A stretch of DNA of 64,000 bases from NCBI RefSeq assembly GCF_035046485.1, contig NC_085137.1, forward strand, positions 440,824,334 through 440,888,333, given 5' to 3'. A program made the position numbers and the translations under genes. The notes beneath the pieces were generated by a model that saw only the letters and a list, made by a program, of their open reading frames with translations, was not told where the DNA came from and did no database searches. Each line of letters opens with the position of its first letter. Position 1 is the stretch's first letter. Source of the stretch: Aedes albopictus. Its lineage: Eukaryota > Arthropoda > Insecta > Diptera > Culicidae. Shown here piece after piece: positions 46,951-59,509 of the stretch.

Positions 46951-47974
46951 ATGTGTAATTGTGTATGTTTGTATGTCTGTACGCAAAACATTTCACTCTT
47001 TTTTAAGGGTAAGTGTTCCAATTATGACTATAGTACCAATTATTCGCCACAGTTGATTTTCACCCCTTAACGACAAGAAAAAAATTTGTGAACAACAGAT
47101 CACCTTCACAAAAGATGGTTGCATTAATTTAAACTCCATATTTTGCTCAAATTATGGTAGAAATAAATCATTTTCCTCAAAATTTTGGATTCCTTGCACC
47201 ATTTTTCGCCATAGTGTGCCAGTTATGGCTAATCCCATAAAGAATGCATGCAAATGGTGTGAAGTTAAAAAATGTATCCATAATTGGTACAGAGGGTTCC
47301 TATCATTGGCACACGCTGTAATAAATACTTAAAGTAGTTTTGGCTCCGTTTCAATATTATTCCTGTAAAGTATGGAAACTAAGCTATCATTTAACATATT
47401 GACGATATTCGTTGAGCTTCCCGTTAATTTTGTACAAATAGGTTTGCCTTAGGCCTTGGACAGACTGGTGGTATTCGTATCATGGTACAATTATCTTGAA
47501 ATGAGTTTCATACTGATAATTTTCTTCATTCAAGATAGCCTTGGAATAATTTTCTTGACAACTTGTACCATGGTACGAACACCACCAGTGTGTCCCAGGC
47601 CTTAGGTAGTGCCATAATTTGTACAGGCACCCTACTTCCAATATGCCGATTTTACGGATTTTAGCACGAATCGAACCGGAATCTAACCGCATTCCGCATT
47701 CTTTTTGGCATACAGCAGATGTCCGAAGTTTAAAAATAGGGACCAGAATATCGAAGATGGCGGCCCACAATACAAGATGGCGGCTCTAACTAACGCTGTG
47801 GATATATTTAGTATGAGAAAGGTTTCCGGAGTTCAATCATGGTGACCAGAATATACTAGATGGCGGCCTTCTCATTCAATTAAAAAAAAAATAACGATTC
47901 AAAAATGGCCATTTTTGGGGGTCCCTTTTTAGTATGTACAACATGGAAAAATGATTTGTTGATATCTTCGTCGT
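46951..47974. other. Unassigned sequence with a nested hairpin and repeat scrap
   Basis: Besides the hairpin at 47452-47601 and a gatggcgg-type scrap at 47738-47875 related to the GCCATCTTG family, no gene was recognised. Confidence 0.4.
47452..47601. mobile_element. 150-bp hairpin MITE
   Basis: ggccttggacagactggtgg and the inverse of ccaccagtgtgtcccaggcc form the ends, and pairing continues inward (catggtaca with tgtaccatg). TTA flanks both sides (47449-47451, 47602-47604), a likely 3-bp target duplication. Confidence 0.7.
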
Positions 47975-49020
47975 CATTGGCGTATCTAGGATTTTTTCCC
48001 AGGGGGTGCCTAGGGGGTGCCAGTTTCAGTGGCTTCTAGGTTATTTTGCTTTTTTTGTAAAAGGAAGTGCCGATCCACCCTCAATTTCTTAGTATAATGA
48101 TATACTGCGTCGCGGAAAAAAAGACGTTAATTTAAACGCGCTATATTTTAAAGAACAGTTTTTTTTTTTGAAAATCCAAACCGTTCTACTGATGTGAGAT
48201 TTGGAAACTTGATTACTTGATTGCAATACTTGATTGTATTATACATGGAATTTATATTTTAGAAATTGTTTTGCAATTTATTTCAATTAAGACTTCTTCT
48301 GCAAATCTTTCAGAAATTCCCTTGGATTTGGCAAATTTCTTCGGAAATATCTTTGGATTCCCTTCGGCAATTTCTTTAAAAATTTATTTGGTAATATGTT
48401 TAGAAATTGACACTAAACACCTTTCATGCATTTTATCGGCAATAACTTTGAAAATTTATTCGGAAATTCTTTTATAATCGCTTTTATAATTGTAATGAAA
48501 ATTCTTTAGAAAATTTCTTCTAGATTTGTTCTGTAATTATTTAAGGAATTCCTGCAGCAGAGAGTTTTGGAATACGGCAATCCCGATATTACTTGCATTG
48601 AACATTTATTTGGGAATTTTATCAGCAATTTCCTTGGAAATTTTGGTAACTTCGATTATTGCTGTGGGAACTTCTTCGGTAATTCCTTTGGAAATTGATT
48701 CGGCAAATTCCTGAAAGATTTCCTTCCAAAATTTATTTGAAAAAAAAAAATCTTTGGTGGTTCTTTAAACATTCTGTCACGGTAATACTACGACAATTAC
48801 TTTTGGAATTCTTTCAAAATTTTATTCAGGAACCCCTTTGATGATTTCGGAAAATTCTTTGAGGATTTCTTCGAATTTTTTTTGCGAATGTTTGTGAAAA
48901 TGTTTAAAGAATATATTTAGGCAATTTATTTTGAGATTGCATTTAGCCAATTAAAAAAAGCCTTGATGTTTTCTTTTGGAATTCCACTGGTAATGAATTC
49001 CTTTGCAACTACTTTGAAAG

Positions 49021-49203
49021 ATTTTTTTTATCTCTATTAACGAGATTTTTAGCCCTAGGCTAGTTCATCTCGGGACCCACGCTTTACTTTTCTTCCGAAG
49101 CAAGAACTCACATTGTTTTGTGAGCTTGTCGGGAGTGGGATTCGATCCCAGGTCCTTGGCGTGATAGTCAAGTGATCTAACCATTACACCAGGTCCACTC
49201 CAC
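49021..49203 (-). mobile_element. tRNA-derived SINE, Feilai-like
   Basis: On the minus strand it begins with an A box (tggtgtaatggttag) and B box (gggatcgaatccc), then has a unique body and ends aaatctcgttaatagagata plus A-run. The 10-bp actttgaaag flanks it at 49011-49020 and 49205-49214. Known for such SINEs: transcription by RNA polymerase III and mobilisation by a LINE. The family name is from memory of mosquito Feilai and not verified. Confidence 0.8.
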
Positions 49204-49554
49204 AACTTTGAAAGTTCTAAGGTAATTTTGATGGAAATTTTTCCAGTAATTTCTTTTGGAGTTTGTCGGGAAGTTTTCCGTGAATTTCATAGGATTTTCT
49301 TCAAGCAAGCCCAGTATAGAATTTCTGATTTTTCAATTCAGCAATTCTCGGAAGCAATAGATATAACTAGAATTAAATCATAAAGAATTGCAAAAGTAAT
49401 CACGATGAAATCGCTGAGAAATTTGCAAAGCAACTGGAAAAAAATGCTAAAATAATTTCAGAAGAATAGCTATTTAAATTGTTAGAAAAAAAAACTAAAG
49501 AAATTAAATAAATTAAATTCCAATGAAACTACCACAAAAATTAAAAAAAAAACC

Positions 49555-49923
49555 ATGCTGAAGGAACTTTTAACTTTTACAGTTTATGCTAACGTAAGAA
49601 CTTCACGACACACACGAGACGCGACAAGGCATAACACTTATCGTTCATACAATCGTCAAGAAAAGCTTAAAATTACCTTTACGTCGACCGGTTTCGGGCG
49701 TGATCCAGCCCATCTACAGGACAGCATCTCTTCGTTTTTGGACGTGTACGAACAACGTACGAAAATCAACGCAATCTGTCGGACATTGTCCTGTAGATGG
49801 GCTAGATCACGCCCGAAACCGATCAACGTAAAGGCAATTTTAATATTTTCTTGACGATTGTAAAAACGATAAGTGTCATGTCTTGTCTCATGTCGCGTCT
49901 CGTGTGTGATGCTGAAGGAACTT
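49555..49923. mobile_element. Inverted repeat flanked by a 15-bp direct repeat
   Basis: The arms ~49607-49725 and ~49784-49905 pair (gggcgtgatccagcccatct against agatgggctagatcacgccc). The 15-mer atgctgaaggaactt occurs at 49555-49569 and 49909-49923. Opposite frames of 99 and 109 codons translate the two arms and are not genes. Confidence 0.6.
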
Positions 49924-49924
49924 G

Positions 49925-49990
49925 CAAAGAAATGGTCATACTGTGGTCTAACGAACATGGAGTCGTGGGTTCGAATCCCACCCATCTCTC
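49925..49990 (+). other. tRNA-like 3' half (T-arm fragment)
   Basis: gtgggttcgaatcccaccca forms a perfect T-stem/loop with a B-box. A plausible anticodon region precedes it, but no D-arm or acceptor partner folds, so it is a tRNA or SINE relic. Its antisense reads GGIRTHDS, a well-known spurious peptide from such sequence. Confidence 0.5.
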
Positions 49991-52150
49991 AATTTGTCAA
50001 TTAGCTATAATCTGTGCCATCTAATTAATTTTAAGTTTTTCCCGTACATCCCTAAACGATTTCACTAGAGATTTTTCTAGTAATACCTCCTGGAATTTCT
50101 CTAAAAATTCCAACTATTCCCGAAATTCGTTTAGGGAATCCTCTAGAGATTTATATTGGAATTCCTTGAAGAAGACCAAGAGGAGTTCCAGGAGTAATAT
50201 CATGATTAATTCTAGAGCAATCCATGAATAAAAACTCTTGAGGATCTCCTGGATGAGTCTTAAGAAAAATCCCTGGAAGAATCAAAGGCATTTTTGAAAG
50301 TATCCAAGGAAAATTGCCTAGAAGAATCCCAGCAAGAATACCAGAAGATATCCCTAGAGGGATTCCCGCAGGTATCACAATAAGAATTTCTGGAGGAGAC
50401 CTAGGAGGCATTGTTGACACATTAGAGGCAGCAGGAATCGCTTATGGAATCCCAGGAGGAGTTCCTGGATGAAAGTCAAGAGGGGTTCCTGGAGGAATCC
50501 AATGATAAATATTTGGAGAAATTCCAGGAAAAAATCCTTTAAGATTTCCTGGAAGAAACACTGAAGGCAATGCTCCTATGAAGATTGCCTTGAATAATCT
50601 CAGCAAGTTTTTGTAGGAATCCGTGGAGAATTTCTTAGAAGAATCCCTAGAAGAATTCCGTGATGTATTTCAGAAAGAATTTCAGGAGGAGTCCTAGGAG
50701 GAATTGCTGGAAGAACCACAGCAGGAATATCTTGAGAAATCCAGCTGAAATTATTGGAGGAAGAGCATGAGTAGCTTATGAGAGAATCCTTGGTTAAAAA
50801 TTCCTGGAGGAATCACCGGAGAGCTTCTGAAGAAATTACAGGAAAAATCTCAAGAGGTATTATTTGCAGAATTCTGGGATTTATCATTGTAGACATCTCA
50901 GCATAAATCCTAGGAGTAATTGCTGGAGGAAACTACACAGGAAATGCCTGGGAGAATCCAAAGAAAAAATCCTTGGAATACCTAGAGAAGTCCCTGCAAG
51001 AACCGGTAAAGGTATTTTGAAAGTATTTATAACGAAGGCCCTGATTGAATCGCAGAAGGAATTTCTGAAGGAATCTCAGGAAGATTTTCCGGAAGAATTT
51101 CAGCCACAATGCTAGGATAAATTCGTATACGAATCACTAGAAGAATTTCTGGACATATTCTAGTAAGAATTTATGGAGGAATTGCTGGAAGAACCGCAGG
51201 AAAAGTTGTTTGAGGCATCCTTGAAGGAAGGCCAAAAGGAGTTTATGCAGGAATTTCTGGAGGAATCTTTGGATAAAATCTCTGAAGGAATTCCTGGATG
51301 AGTGCTTGGAGAAATCTGTGGTAGAACAATCAAAGAAATTTCTGCAAGAATTCCAGAAAGTTTGCCTTGAAAGATCCCAGCAAAAAAGCCAGCAGAAAGC
51401 TCTAGAAGAAACCGTAGCATAATTTCTAAAGTTCCACAGTTAAAATTTCTGGAGGAAGAATAGCTGGAATAACCACAGGAATACTTTGAGGAATCCCAGC
51501 TGGAATATCTGGAGGAATTCTTAGATTCAGGAATACCAGGGGTATCCTAAAAGTAGTTCCCCTAAAAATGCCTGAAGGATGCCTGGAAATCTCAGGAGGA
51601 TTCCCCGAAAGTATTGCAACAAGTAAGTATGCCAGGAGAATTTCCTAGAAGTATTTCTGAAGGAGTTCTAATGGGGATTGCTTGAAGAATTCCAGCTGGA
51701 ATTCATGGAGGAAGGGCAACAGAAGTTCTTGGAGAAATCTTTTGTGAAATTTCTGGAAGAAACTCTGGAGGAAGTCCTGGATAAACCCTTGAAGAAATCT
51801 CTAGAAGAATCACCGAAGGGATTTTTAGAAAAATCCAAGGGAGATTTTCCAGAAGAATTTCTGGAACCACCCTAGTAGAATACCTGTAAGTACCATATTG
51901 AGAATTTTTGGAGGAGTTCTAAGAGAAATTGCTGCAAGAATCGCAGCAGGAGTTGCTTGAGGAATGCTAGCCACAATTCCCGGAGGAAGGCCAATATAAG
52001 CTTCTGGAGGAATTCCATGAGAAATTTCTGGAAGAATCTCTGTATATAATCTCTGAAGGAATTCCTGAAAGAATCACCGGAGAAACTTCTGAAAGGATCC
52101 CAGGAAGATTGTCTTGAATAATCCCGCCAGGAATTCCTCAAGGAATCCCG

Positions 52151-52396
52151 TCATGTAAACTCCATTTTAGTCATGTAAACTTAGTGTTATGATGGTTTAC
52201 ATAATATATTATGTAAATTTGTGTTATATGCCATGTAAACACTCAGAGTCATGCTGAATTACATGACATATAATGAAAGTTTACATGATGTTTTATTACT
52301 TTTACATGATATGTCATGTAAACTTCTGTGATATCCCACGCTCCAATCATGTGCATCATATGTCACAGAATTTTACACTGTTTTTTTCGATCTGTG
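52151..52396 (-). mobile_element. Truncated copy 2 of the catgtaaa MITE
   Basis: It is the inverse of 19666-19938 and lacks about 30 bp at one end. It ends tttttttcgatctgtg and shares actcagagtcatgctgaatt and cccacgctccaat. Confidence 0.8.
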
Positions 52397-52990
52397 TAAT
52401 TTTTGAGCTGTTATATCTCGGAAACCAGTGAACCGTATTGAATGAAACTTTGAACCCTCTGTAGAACCCCATCAGGACTGCCTGGAGAATCCTAAGGGAA
52501 GTTTATTGATTCTGACCAATAGGCGGCAAACATATCTAAAGGTCCAATATGCAAAAGAGAGGCTCTCTTTGTTCCGGTTCTCTTTAAATTATTACGATGT
52601 TACTGTGATCATTTTGACAATTTGTGATGTAAAGATCGGCAAAGGATTGTTTAATCTACCTTCCGATGCAAGAAGTAAATAAAATTTCATAAATACAAGC
52701 ACGTTATAATTGAAAGAGAGGTGACTTAAAGAGAGCCTCTCATCTGCACTTAGGGCCTATAGAAATGTTTGGCCTGAACATCCTAAACGTCAAAACATAC
52801 AACAAGTGTTTAAGTAATTCTGGGTGTGCTAAAGTTTTGTTGAAATGTGCCAATAATAAATATTAGAATTATAGTGTTAAGTTTTAAATTTTAGGTGTCT
52901 GTCAAGAAAAGATTCTAGGGGTGCCAAATTTGTTCTAGGGGGTGCCAGGCACCCCTGAAACCCCCCCTAGCTACGCCAATGTTCGTCGTC

Positions 52991-54419
52991 TTTTATTAAA
53001 TTTAAGTTTGGATGTCTAGCACTAGCAGACACAAATGTCCAAAATAGTCCAGAAGAACCTTGAAGGAATGGGGAACCCCTGCCGTATATCTCTTCGCGTG
53101 TGACGCCAGCATATTTTTTATGATGACCAAAGTTCATACCGCTATGCCGGCTGCCGCCGCAGTCCGTTCTCGCTGGGCCGTTGTGTTGGGCTGGCCCGTG
53201 AGGTGAGGTGCGAATTTTTGGCATCAGCTTAAAAACACGATTTTCATGTGCATTTCACACGACGACGGCATTGCAGCAATAAGAACAACAATCGGGCAAA
53301 CCGAACGAATAAAAAAAAACAAGATGAACATTCACTTTTAGCAGTTTGGCAGCAACACACCAGTTATTCGGTACACAATCGCCGTGTGAGGTGTTCTGCT
53401 CGCTTCGCCGTTCGCTTGGTCGGTCGGTCGGTTGGTTGTTGGTGCCCACTCGCCGCTGATGATGGATGACTTTGAAGTCCAATTCTTGCGGACAATCACG
53501 CTTACTGCGCCAGTTCGGCCGAAACGTGCGGTTCTCGTGCGACTCATGTTCTCTCTGGCTCTGGCTGACGGTGTTTATTCGAATGCAACAGCATTAGTGC
53601 ATTGCTGCTGCTGTTGCCGTCGTTGCTTTGTAGTAGAATGTCCGTCCGTCCGGTCGCGAATGTGATTCCGCGAAAACAATTTGATTTGACGGGCGTTCCT
53701 ATTCCACTCCACAGGCAGCCAGCAGCAGCAGCAACAGGAAGGCAGACAGAAATACTCCTAGGATGAATCATTCCTTTGTCGATTGGCGGTGTCAGACTCC
53801 CGGGTTCGGGGCGTGACTCTAGGCCCCAGAGAGGTTGACTAACACTAGGTACATACTGACTCTGACTGCCCGCGGGGCTTTGGGGTAGTGATTGTAGTTT
53901 TGTTTTTGCTGGACCGCTCCCGAATGCACCGCGCGCCGTCAGGGCGTTCTAGTCAGGGCACGGGAGAATTTTGCTCCCGTGGGATAGGGTTTAGCAACTG
54001 GTAAATGGCGCAATTATTTTGATCGTAATTAAATATGACACATAAGGCGCGTTGAATGATTGGAGCGCCACAAGAATGATCTCACCAGTTTGCTGAAATA
54101 GTGCACTACAGACTGTTCCTGTAAAAGTCGGTAAAGCCTAGAAGTAGTGGACCTCAAGACTGATATTTAATATCATATTTCAAAATGATTAACCCTTTTG
54201 CTGTTTAGCCAAAGCGATATGCTCGCGGGTGTTCAGCAAGACCATGCTGGATTCGAGGGGTAATAGCTCTATTAAAATTTCCTGGGCACCCGTTCAAAAA
54301 AAAACACTCCCAAGAAACACAAGCGCTTAAGCCTAGTAATTTAGCACTGAATTTGCAAATGCAATGTCAATGCCGAATCCGTAGCTTCCGGGAAGGTAAT
54401 CCCAGATCCTCAAGGGTGG
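52991..54419. other. Unassigned GC-richer sequence
   Basis: 53100-54000 has CpG-rich and triplet-rich parts (ggtcggtcggtcggttgg, gctgctgctgttgccgtcg). Open frames overlap on both strands without a domain. It could be promoter-proximal sequence of a gene outside the window. Confidence 0.3.
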
Positions 54420-55660
54420 TATCATGTCTCGCGAGCCTGACGCGAACGAGGTGAAGAAAAACTTGAACCGATACCGATGGCGACGACTAAAGCGACTAGC
54501 GGTTGAAAGCTCGGTACGTGGTACTATAGATCTTTGGCTACATTGGGAGCACCCGCATACTTGGCAATACATTGAAGGATCGCAGCTTCGGAATCTAGAT
54601 CATCGCAGTAGACCAACACGCTCAGGTAGGCCGGGAGAAGGAATTTGGACTACTGCCTATTTCATCGCCTCCTAGAAACTGATCAATCGTAGCAATTTTT
54701 CGTTTGATGGATGGGCGGCACTTCTCTCCGACATTATCGACGTCAGGAACTATCGTAGTGCTAACATGGACTTTGACCAGTACCTGATGAGCTTGATCTT
54801 GAGCTTGATTGACCGCCGTAGATGCTACTCCAGTATTGCCATACCAGCTATACTCACACAAGGAACCAATGAGATATCTGCCGGAGACTAACAGGCATCT
54901 TCAGTATGTGAGTGTAGGTGATCTTCTATGGCAGGTCAATGTGGGGAGAGGGGTGGAAGTGATGATTGCAATTATTGTATTCATGGACTCTGACCACTAC
55001 CTGTTGATAGTGAAACTGTGCTATCCTTCATTTACAGTGTACGGTATCGACGGCTACCACGGTACAATCAATAAAACGCGTACAATCTTGGGGCAGAGTT
55101 GCACGATGATGTGGCCCCTCAGGAAGACTCCATCCATGAATACGATCAAAGCAGCCTTCATAATCTCAGCATGAGTCGAGGCATGAGTTCATGATAAGTT
55201 ATCAAGCCGGTTATATTGACGGCCGCTCGACAATTGGCCAGATTCTCACCATACGACAATTAATACAGAATCACCTATTCATCGACTTCAAGGTACCATA
55301 CGACAGCATCAGTTTTTGGTTACGACTGTGATGGATTGTAACTTGAAAATTGACCTTTTCAGACTTGACAAAATTAAAATACGGCTATTTAATCTTTTTC
55401 GACGTTTCAGTCACATTTGGGACCTTCCTCAGGGACTGTAATAATTATTACAGTCCCTGAGCAAGGTCCCAAATGTGACTGAAACGTCGGACAAGATTGA
55501 ATAACAGTATTTGAAAATTGTCAACAAGGCTGGAAAGGCAAATTTTCAAGTTACGACAGCATCGTCCGCACAGTGCTAGGGGGAATTATGGATGAAGACG
55601 TCTCTGTCAGGAAGCAATCAGAATGATCAAAGCAACGATGGATGGTGTGTAAATCAGCGT
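54420..55660 (+). pseudogene. Decayed non-LTR retrotransposon (endonuclease and RT remnants)
   Basis: EVKKNLNRYRWRRLKRL near 54450 resembles the N-terminal part of RTE-like endonucleases. IDVRNYRSANMDFDQYLM at 54733-54789 matches their C-terminal motif (DVRS.RGAD.DSDHYLV). A second version, MDSDHYLLIVKLC, occurs at 54984-55022, so the motif is duplicated. RT block A follows: GYQAGYIDGRSTIGQILTI, LFIDFKVPYDSI at 55275-55310. The coding is then broken by a 241-bp insertion and resumes GGIMDEDVSVRK near 55588. Several stops and shifts make it dead. Confidence 0.7.
55311..55551. mobile_element. 241-bp insertion with perfect central palindrome
   Basis: tacgacagcatc occurs at 55299-55310 and 55552-55563, directly flanking the insertion inside RT coding sequence. 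The centre contains agggactgtaat/aattattacagtccct, and the pairing extends outward to tttcagtcacatttgggacc. The outermost acttgaaaatt/aattttcaagt also pair, though ~30 bases on the left have no partner. Confidence 0.7.
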
Positions 55661-56439
55661 AATGCACACTGGTTTCAGCCCCATGTGAGGGCGGTCATAA
55701 ATATGATATTTTCGGGTTTCATGATGAAACCGCTAAATTTGATGCTTATTTGCATCCTAAATGCGTTTTTGTATTGTTTATTATAAATGGGCTCAATCAA
55801 GTTTTAGCTCTACGGAGTCGAAATTTATTATTTTGCTGTTGTGGTTACGAACTGATTTGTGTATACTAATGTTAGTTAAGGCGGTCCACGATAATCAAAA
55901 CTGTTCAAGAATAGTGAAACACACATAATCTGATGTATAGAGAGGGTAAAAGCTGGTAAAAAAAATGTTTCCGATAATGCAATGCGGGAGGTATTTATTA
56001 GTTTTTGAGTATATTGAAGGTACGCCATTTAAGTGTTACGGCGTTAGATCTACCATAACAAAATTTGATCTTGTAATTTTCCAGCTTTGCTAATTTAAAT
56101 GCAGGAAATTTCGAGATAAAAATTTGGTCTACTTTTTTTCAATTTTTAATCACCATTCGTTTCAGGAGGATTCAGGTAAAATTTGGCTATGTTCAGAGAG
56201 ATTTATTTCCGAAAATTATGTAACTGTTGTGAGTCAATCACCATTTAATACTATTTTCTATTTCAGATGTACAAGCGGGCCACTCTACAGTCGGGTCAAC
56301 AAAACATCCTTTTTATTTTTAGGATCGCCATGTCAATCGGACGCGGGTAAACCATGTTGTCCGCGTCGTTTTTCATCGAGCCGAGTTTCGTAAATGTCGC
56401 GGGTGTGGTTTTTTGTTTTTTTTTGTTTTTTAGAAAAAT
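55661..56439. other. Unassigned AT-rich sequence
   Basis: The phrase attgaaggtacgcca near 56013 recurs near 57136. No gene was recognised. Confidence 0.35.
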
Positions 56440-56575
56440 TGTTTTTATTTCGGATCACCAACTTATTTTCGTGCGTTTTAAACATTTATTGCAAATTTCC
56501 GATGACCCAGCAGGAATCGGTTCTGCTTGTGCCTCGCACTGTGCAAAAATAAAATTATTCAATATTCATACAATA
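56440..56575 (-). mobile_element. Relative of the 3271-4033 retroposon, 3' part
   Basis: The inverse of this stretch matches 3890-4015: tttatttattgtat, cagtgcgaggcacaagcaga, accgat, aataaatgtttaaaacgc. Just left (3' on minus) lies an A-rich tract at 56408-56445. Confidence 0.6.
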
Positions 56576-56624
56576 AATAAAAAAAATTCTTTTGATCTTA
56601 TTTTCGTTTAACTCGTTTTACGCG

Positions 56625-56750
56625 ATTTTTTGTTTTTTTTTTTTATTTTCCTCGCGTTTTAAACAATTATCCTGGAGGCATCGGAACTGCTTGGGCCTCT
56701 CACTGAGCATAAACGTAATTATATAAACAATATATAGAAAAAAATTGCTT
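56625..56750 (-). mobile_element. Second relative of the 3271-4033 retroposon, A-tailed
   Basis: On the minus strand it reads ctcagtgagaggcccaagca, ccgatgcctcc, aattgtttaaaacgcgagga and then an A-rich tail (56627-56650). It sits in tandem with 56440-56575. Confidence 0.6.
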
Positions 56751-58359
<1,609 letters not shown>

Positions 58360-58364
58360 ATGAT

Positions 58365-59300
58365 TTATCTGCCTTAAACTTCATTAAATAGCCGCCATCT
58401 TGAGCTTTGGGACGCCATCTGGTCGCCATTTTTGGATTCCGCACAACTTCTCCATACCTAATATACCCATATTGCATGGTTTTAGAGCTTAAAACTCCAA
58501 TAAACAGACGCCTTCTTGAATTTTGGGTCGCCATCTTGGATTTTAGATCGCCGTCTTGAATATTCTGGTCACCTTTTTTTGGACTCATGACATACCATAC
58601 CAACTATACCCATATTGAATGGTTTCAGAGCCTAAAACTCCATCAAACAGCAGTCACCTTGTATATTAGACTACCATCTTGGTTATTCTGGTTGCTATTT
58701 TTGGACTCCGGAAATGCTTCCTATACCAAATATCAGGCCCGTGCACAGAAGTGGCGACAAGGGAGGGGTTTTTTCCCAATTTCGGCAAAAGACGGAGGGG
58801 CGCCTAGTGTATGAAGCATCGGAAATGGGAGGGGTTTAACCCCCAAAACCCTCCCCTTGTGCACAGGCTTGCCAAATATAATCATATTGAATGATTTGTT
58901 TACCTTAAACTTAAACTGGAGTTTCGTAGCCGTGCGGTTAGGGTCACCAAGCTTCTAATCGCACCATGCTATGGGGTGAGGATTCGTTTCCCGCTCCGGA
59001 CTATGATTTTTTTTTCATGAGGATAGTTTCTTCTCCGTATCCACTGGTGCATGCTCCGAGTGTCCCTACTCTAGAGTTAAGTTTCATTCAGTCTGTACAG
59101 CCTCTGGCTGAAGACGGTGTCCACATCTTTTCGTTTTTAAACAGTCGCCATCTTGAATTTTGGAACGCCACCGTAGAGTTTAGATCGTCATCTTGGATAT
59201 TCTGATCGCCATTTTTGGACTCCAAACATCTTCTCCATACCATACATACCCATATTGAATGGTTTTAGAGTCTAAAACTCTATTAACACGCTAAGTACCG
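58365..59300. repeat. Dispersed 'GCCATCTTGGATATT' repeat array, second block
   Basis: The same phrases as 7290-8265 (gccgccatcttga, ataccaactatacccat, gaatggttttagagtc). It is interrupted by the SINE at 58917-59130 and by ccctcccctt-type sequence at 58740-58860. Confidence 0.7.
58917..59130 (+). mobile_element. tRNA-like SINE
   Basis: cgtagccgtgcggttagggt (A-box region) and ggattcgtttcccgctcc (degenerate B box) are followed by a body with agtctgtacagcctctggct. The 5' end matches 34150-34195. No clean target duplication was found. Confidence 0.6.
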
Positions 59301-59509
59301 ACAGGCAAAAAAACGTGGAACTACTTTTTTGCACATCCATATCTCAGCAGTTAGTGAACCAAATTTCAATCTTTTTGCGTTAACGGAATCCCACACTATC
59401 CTAGAGAGGTGTAGAGAAAGCCGATTGGAATTTCATGCAACTTCCGGTGAGAACCAGGCGAAAACATTAGTTCCACATTTTTAACTTCTTCCGGTTCCGT
59501 TTTGTTCCC

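Larger units (their letters stand above)
48210..52140. repeat. Decayed minisatellite inside the hAT-like element
   Basis: Degenerate units (ttctttggaaattc early, gaagaatttctggagga later) cover most of the interior apart from 49021-49203 and 49555-49990. The orientation of the G-rich strand changes between about 49300 and 50100. Frames of 60-90 codons are artefacts. Confidence 0.65.
47975..52981. mobile_element. ~5.0-kb hAT-like element filled with decayed minisatellite
   Basis: The left end cattggcgtatctagg and right end ccctagctacgccaatg are imperfect inverse complements. The 8-bp ttcgtcgt flanks both (47967-47974, 52982-52989). Subterminal gggggtgcc motifs occur at both ends. CA..TG termini and an 8-bp duplication fit the hAT superfamily. 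No transposase is visible. The interior holds decayed minisatellite, a SINE, a small palindromic insertion and a truncated MITE, so this is either a non-autonomous element that captured a tandem repeat or one whose centre was replaced. Confidence 0.7.

Noticed and set aside
49656..49985. 109-codon frame beginning GGIRTHDS
   Set aside because: This peptide is antisense to a tRNA-like T-arm, and the rest covers the arms of a palindrome.
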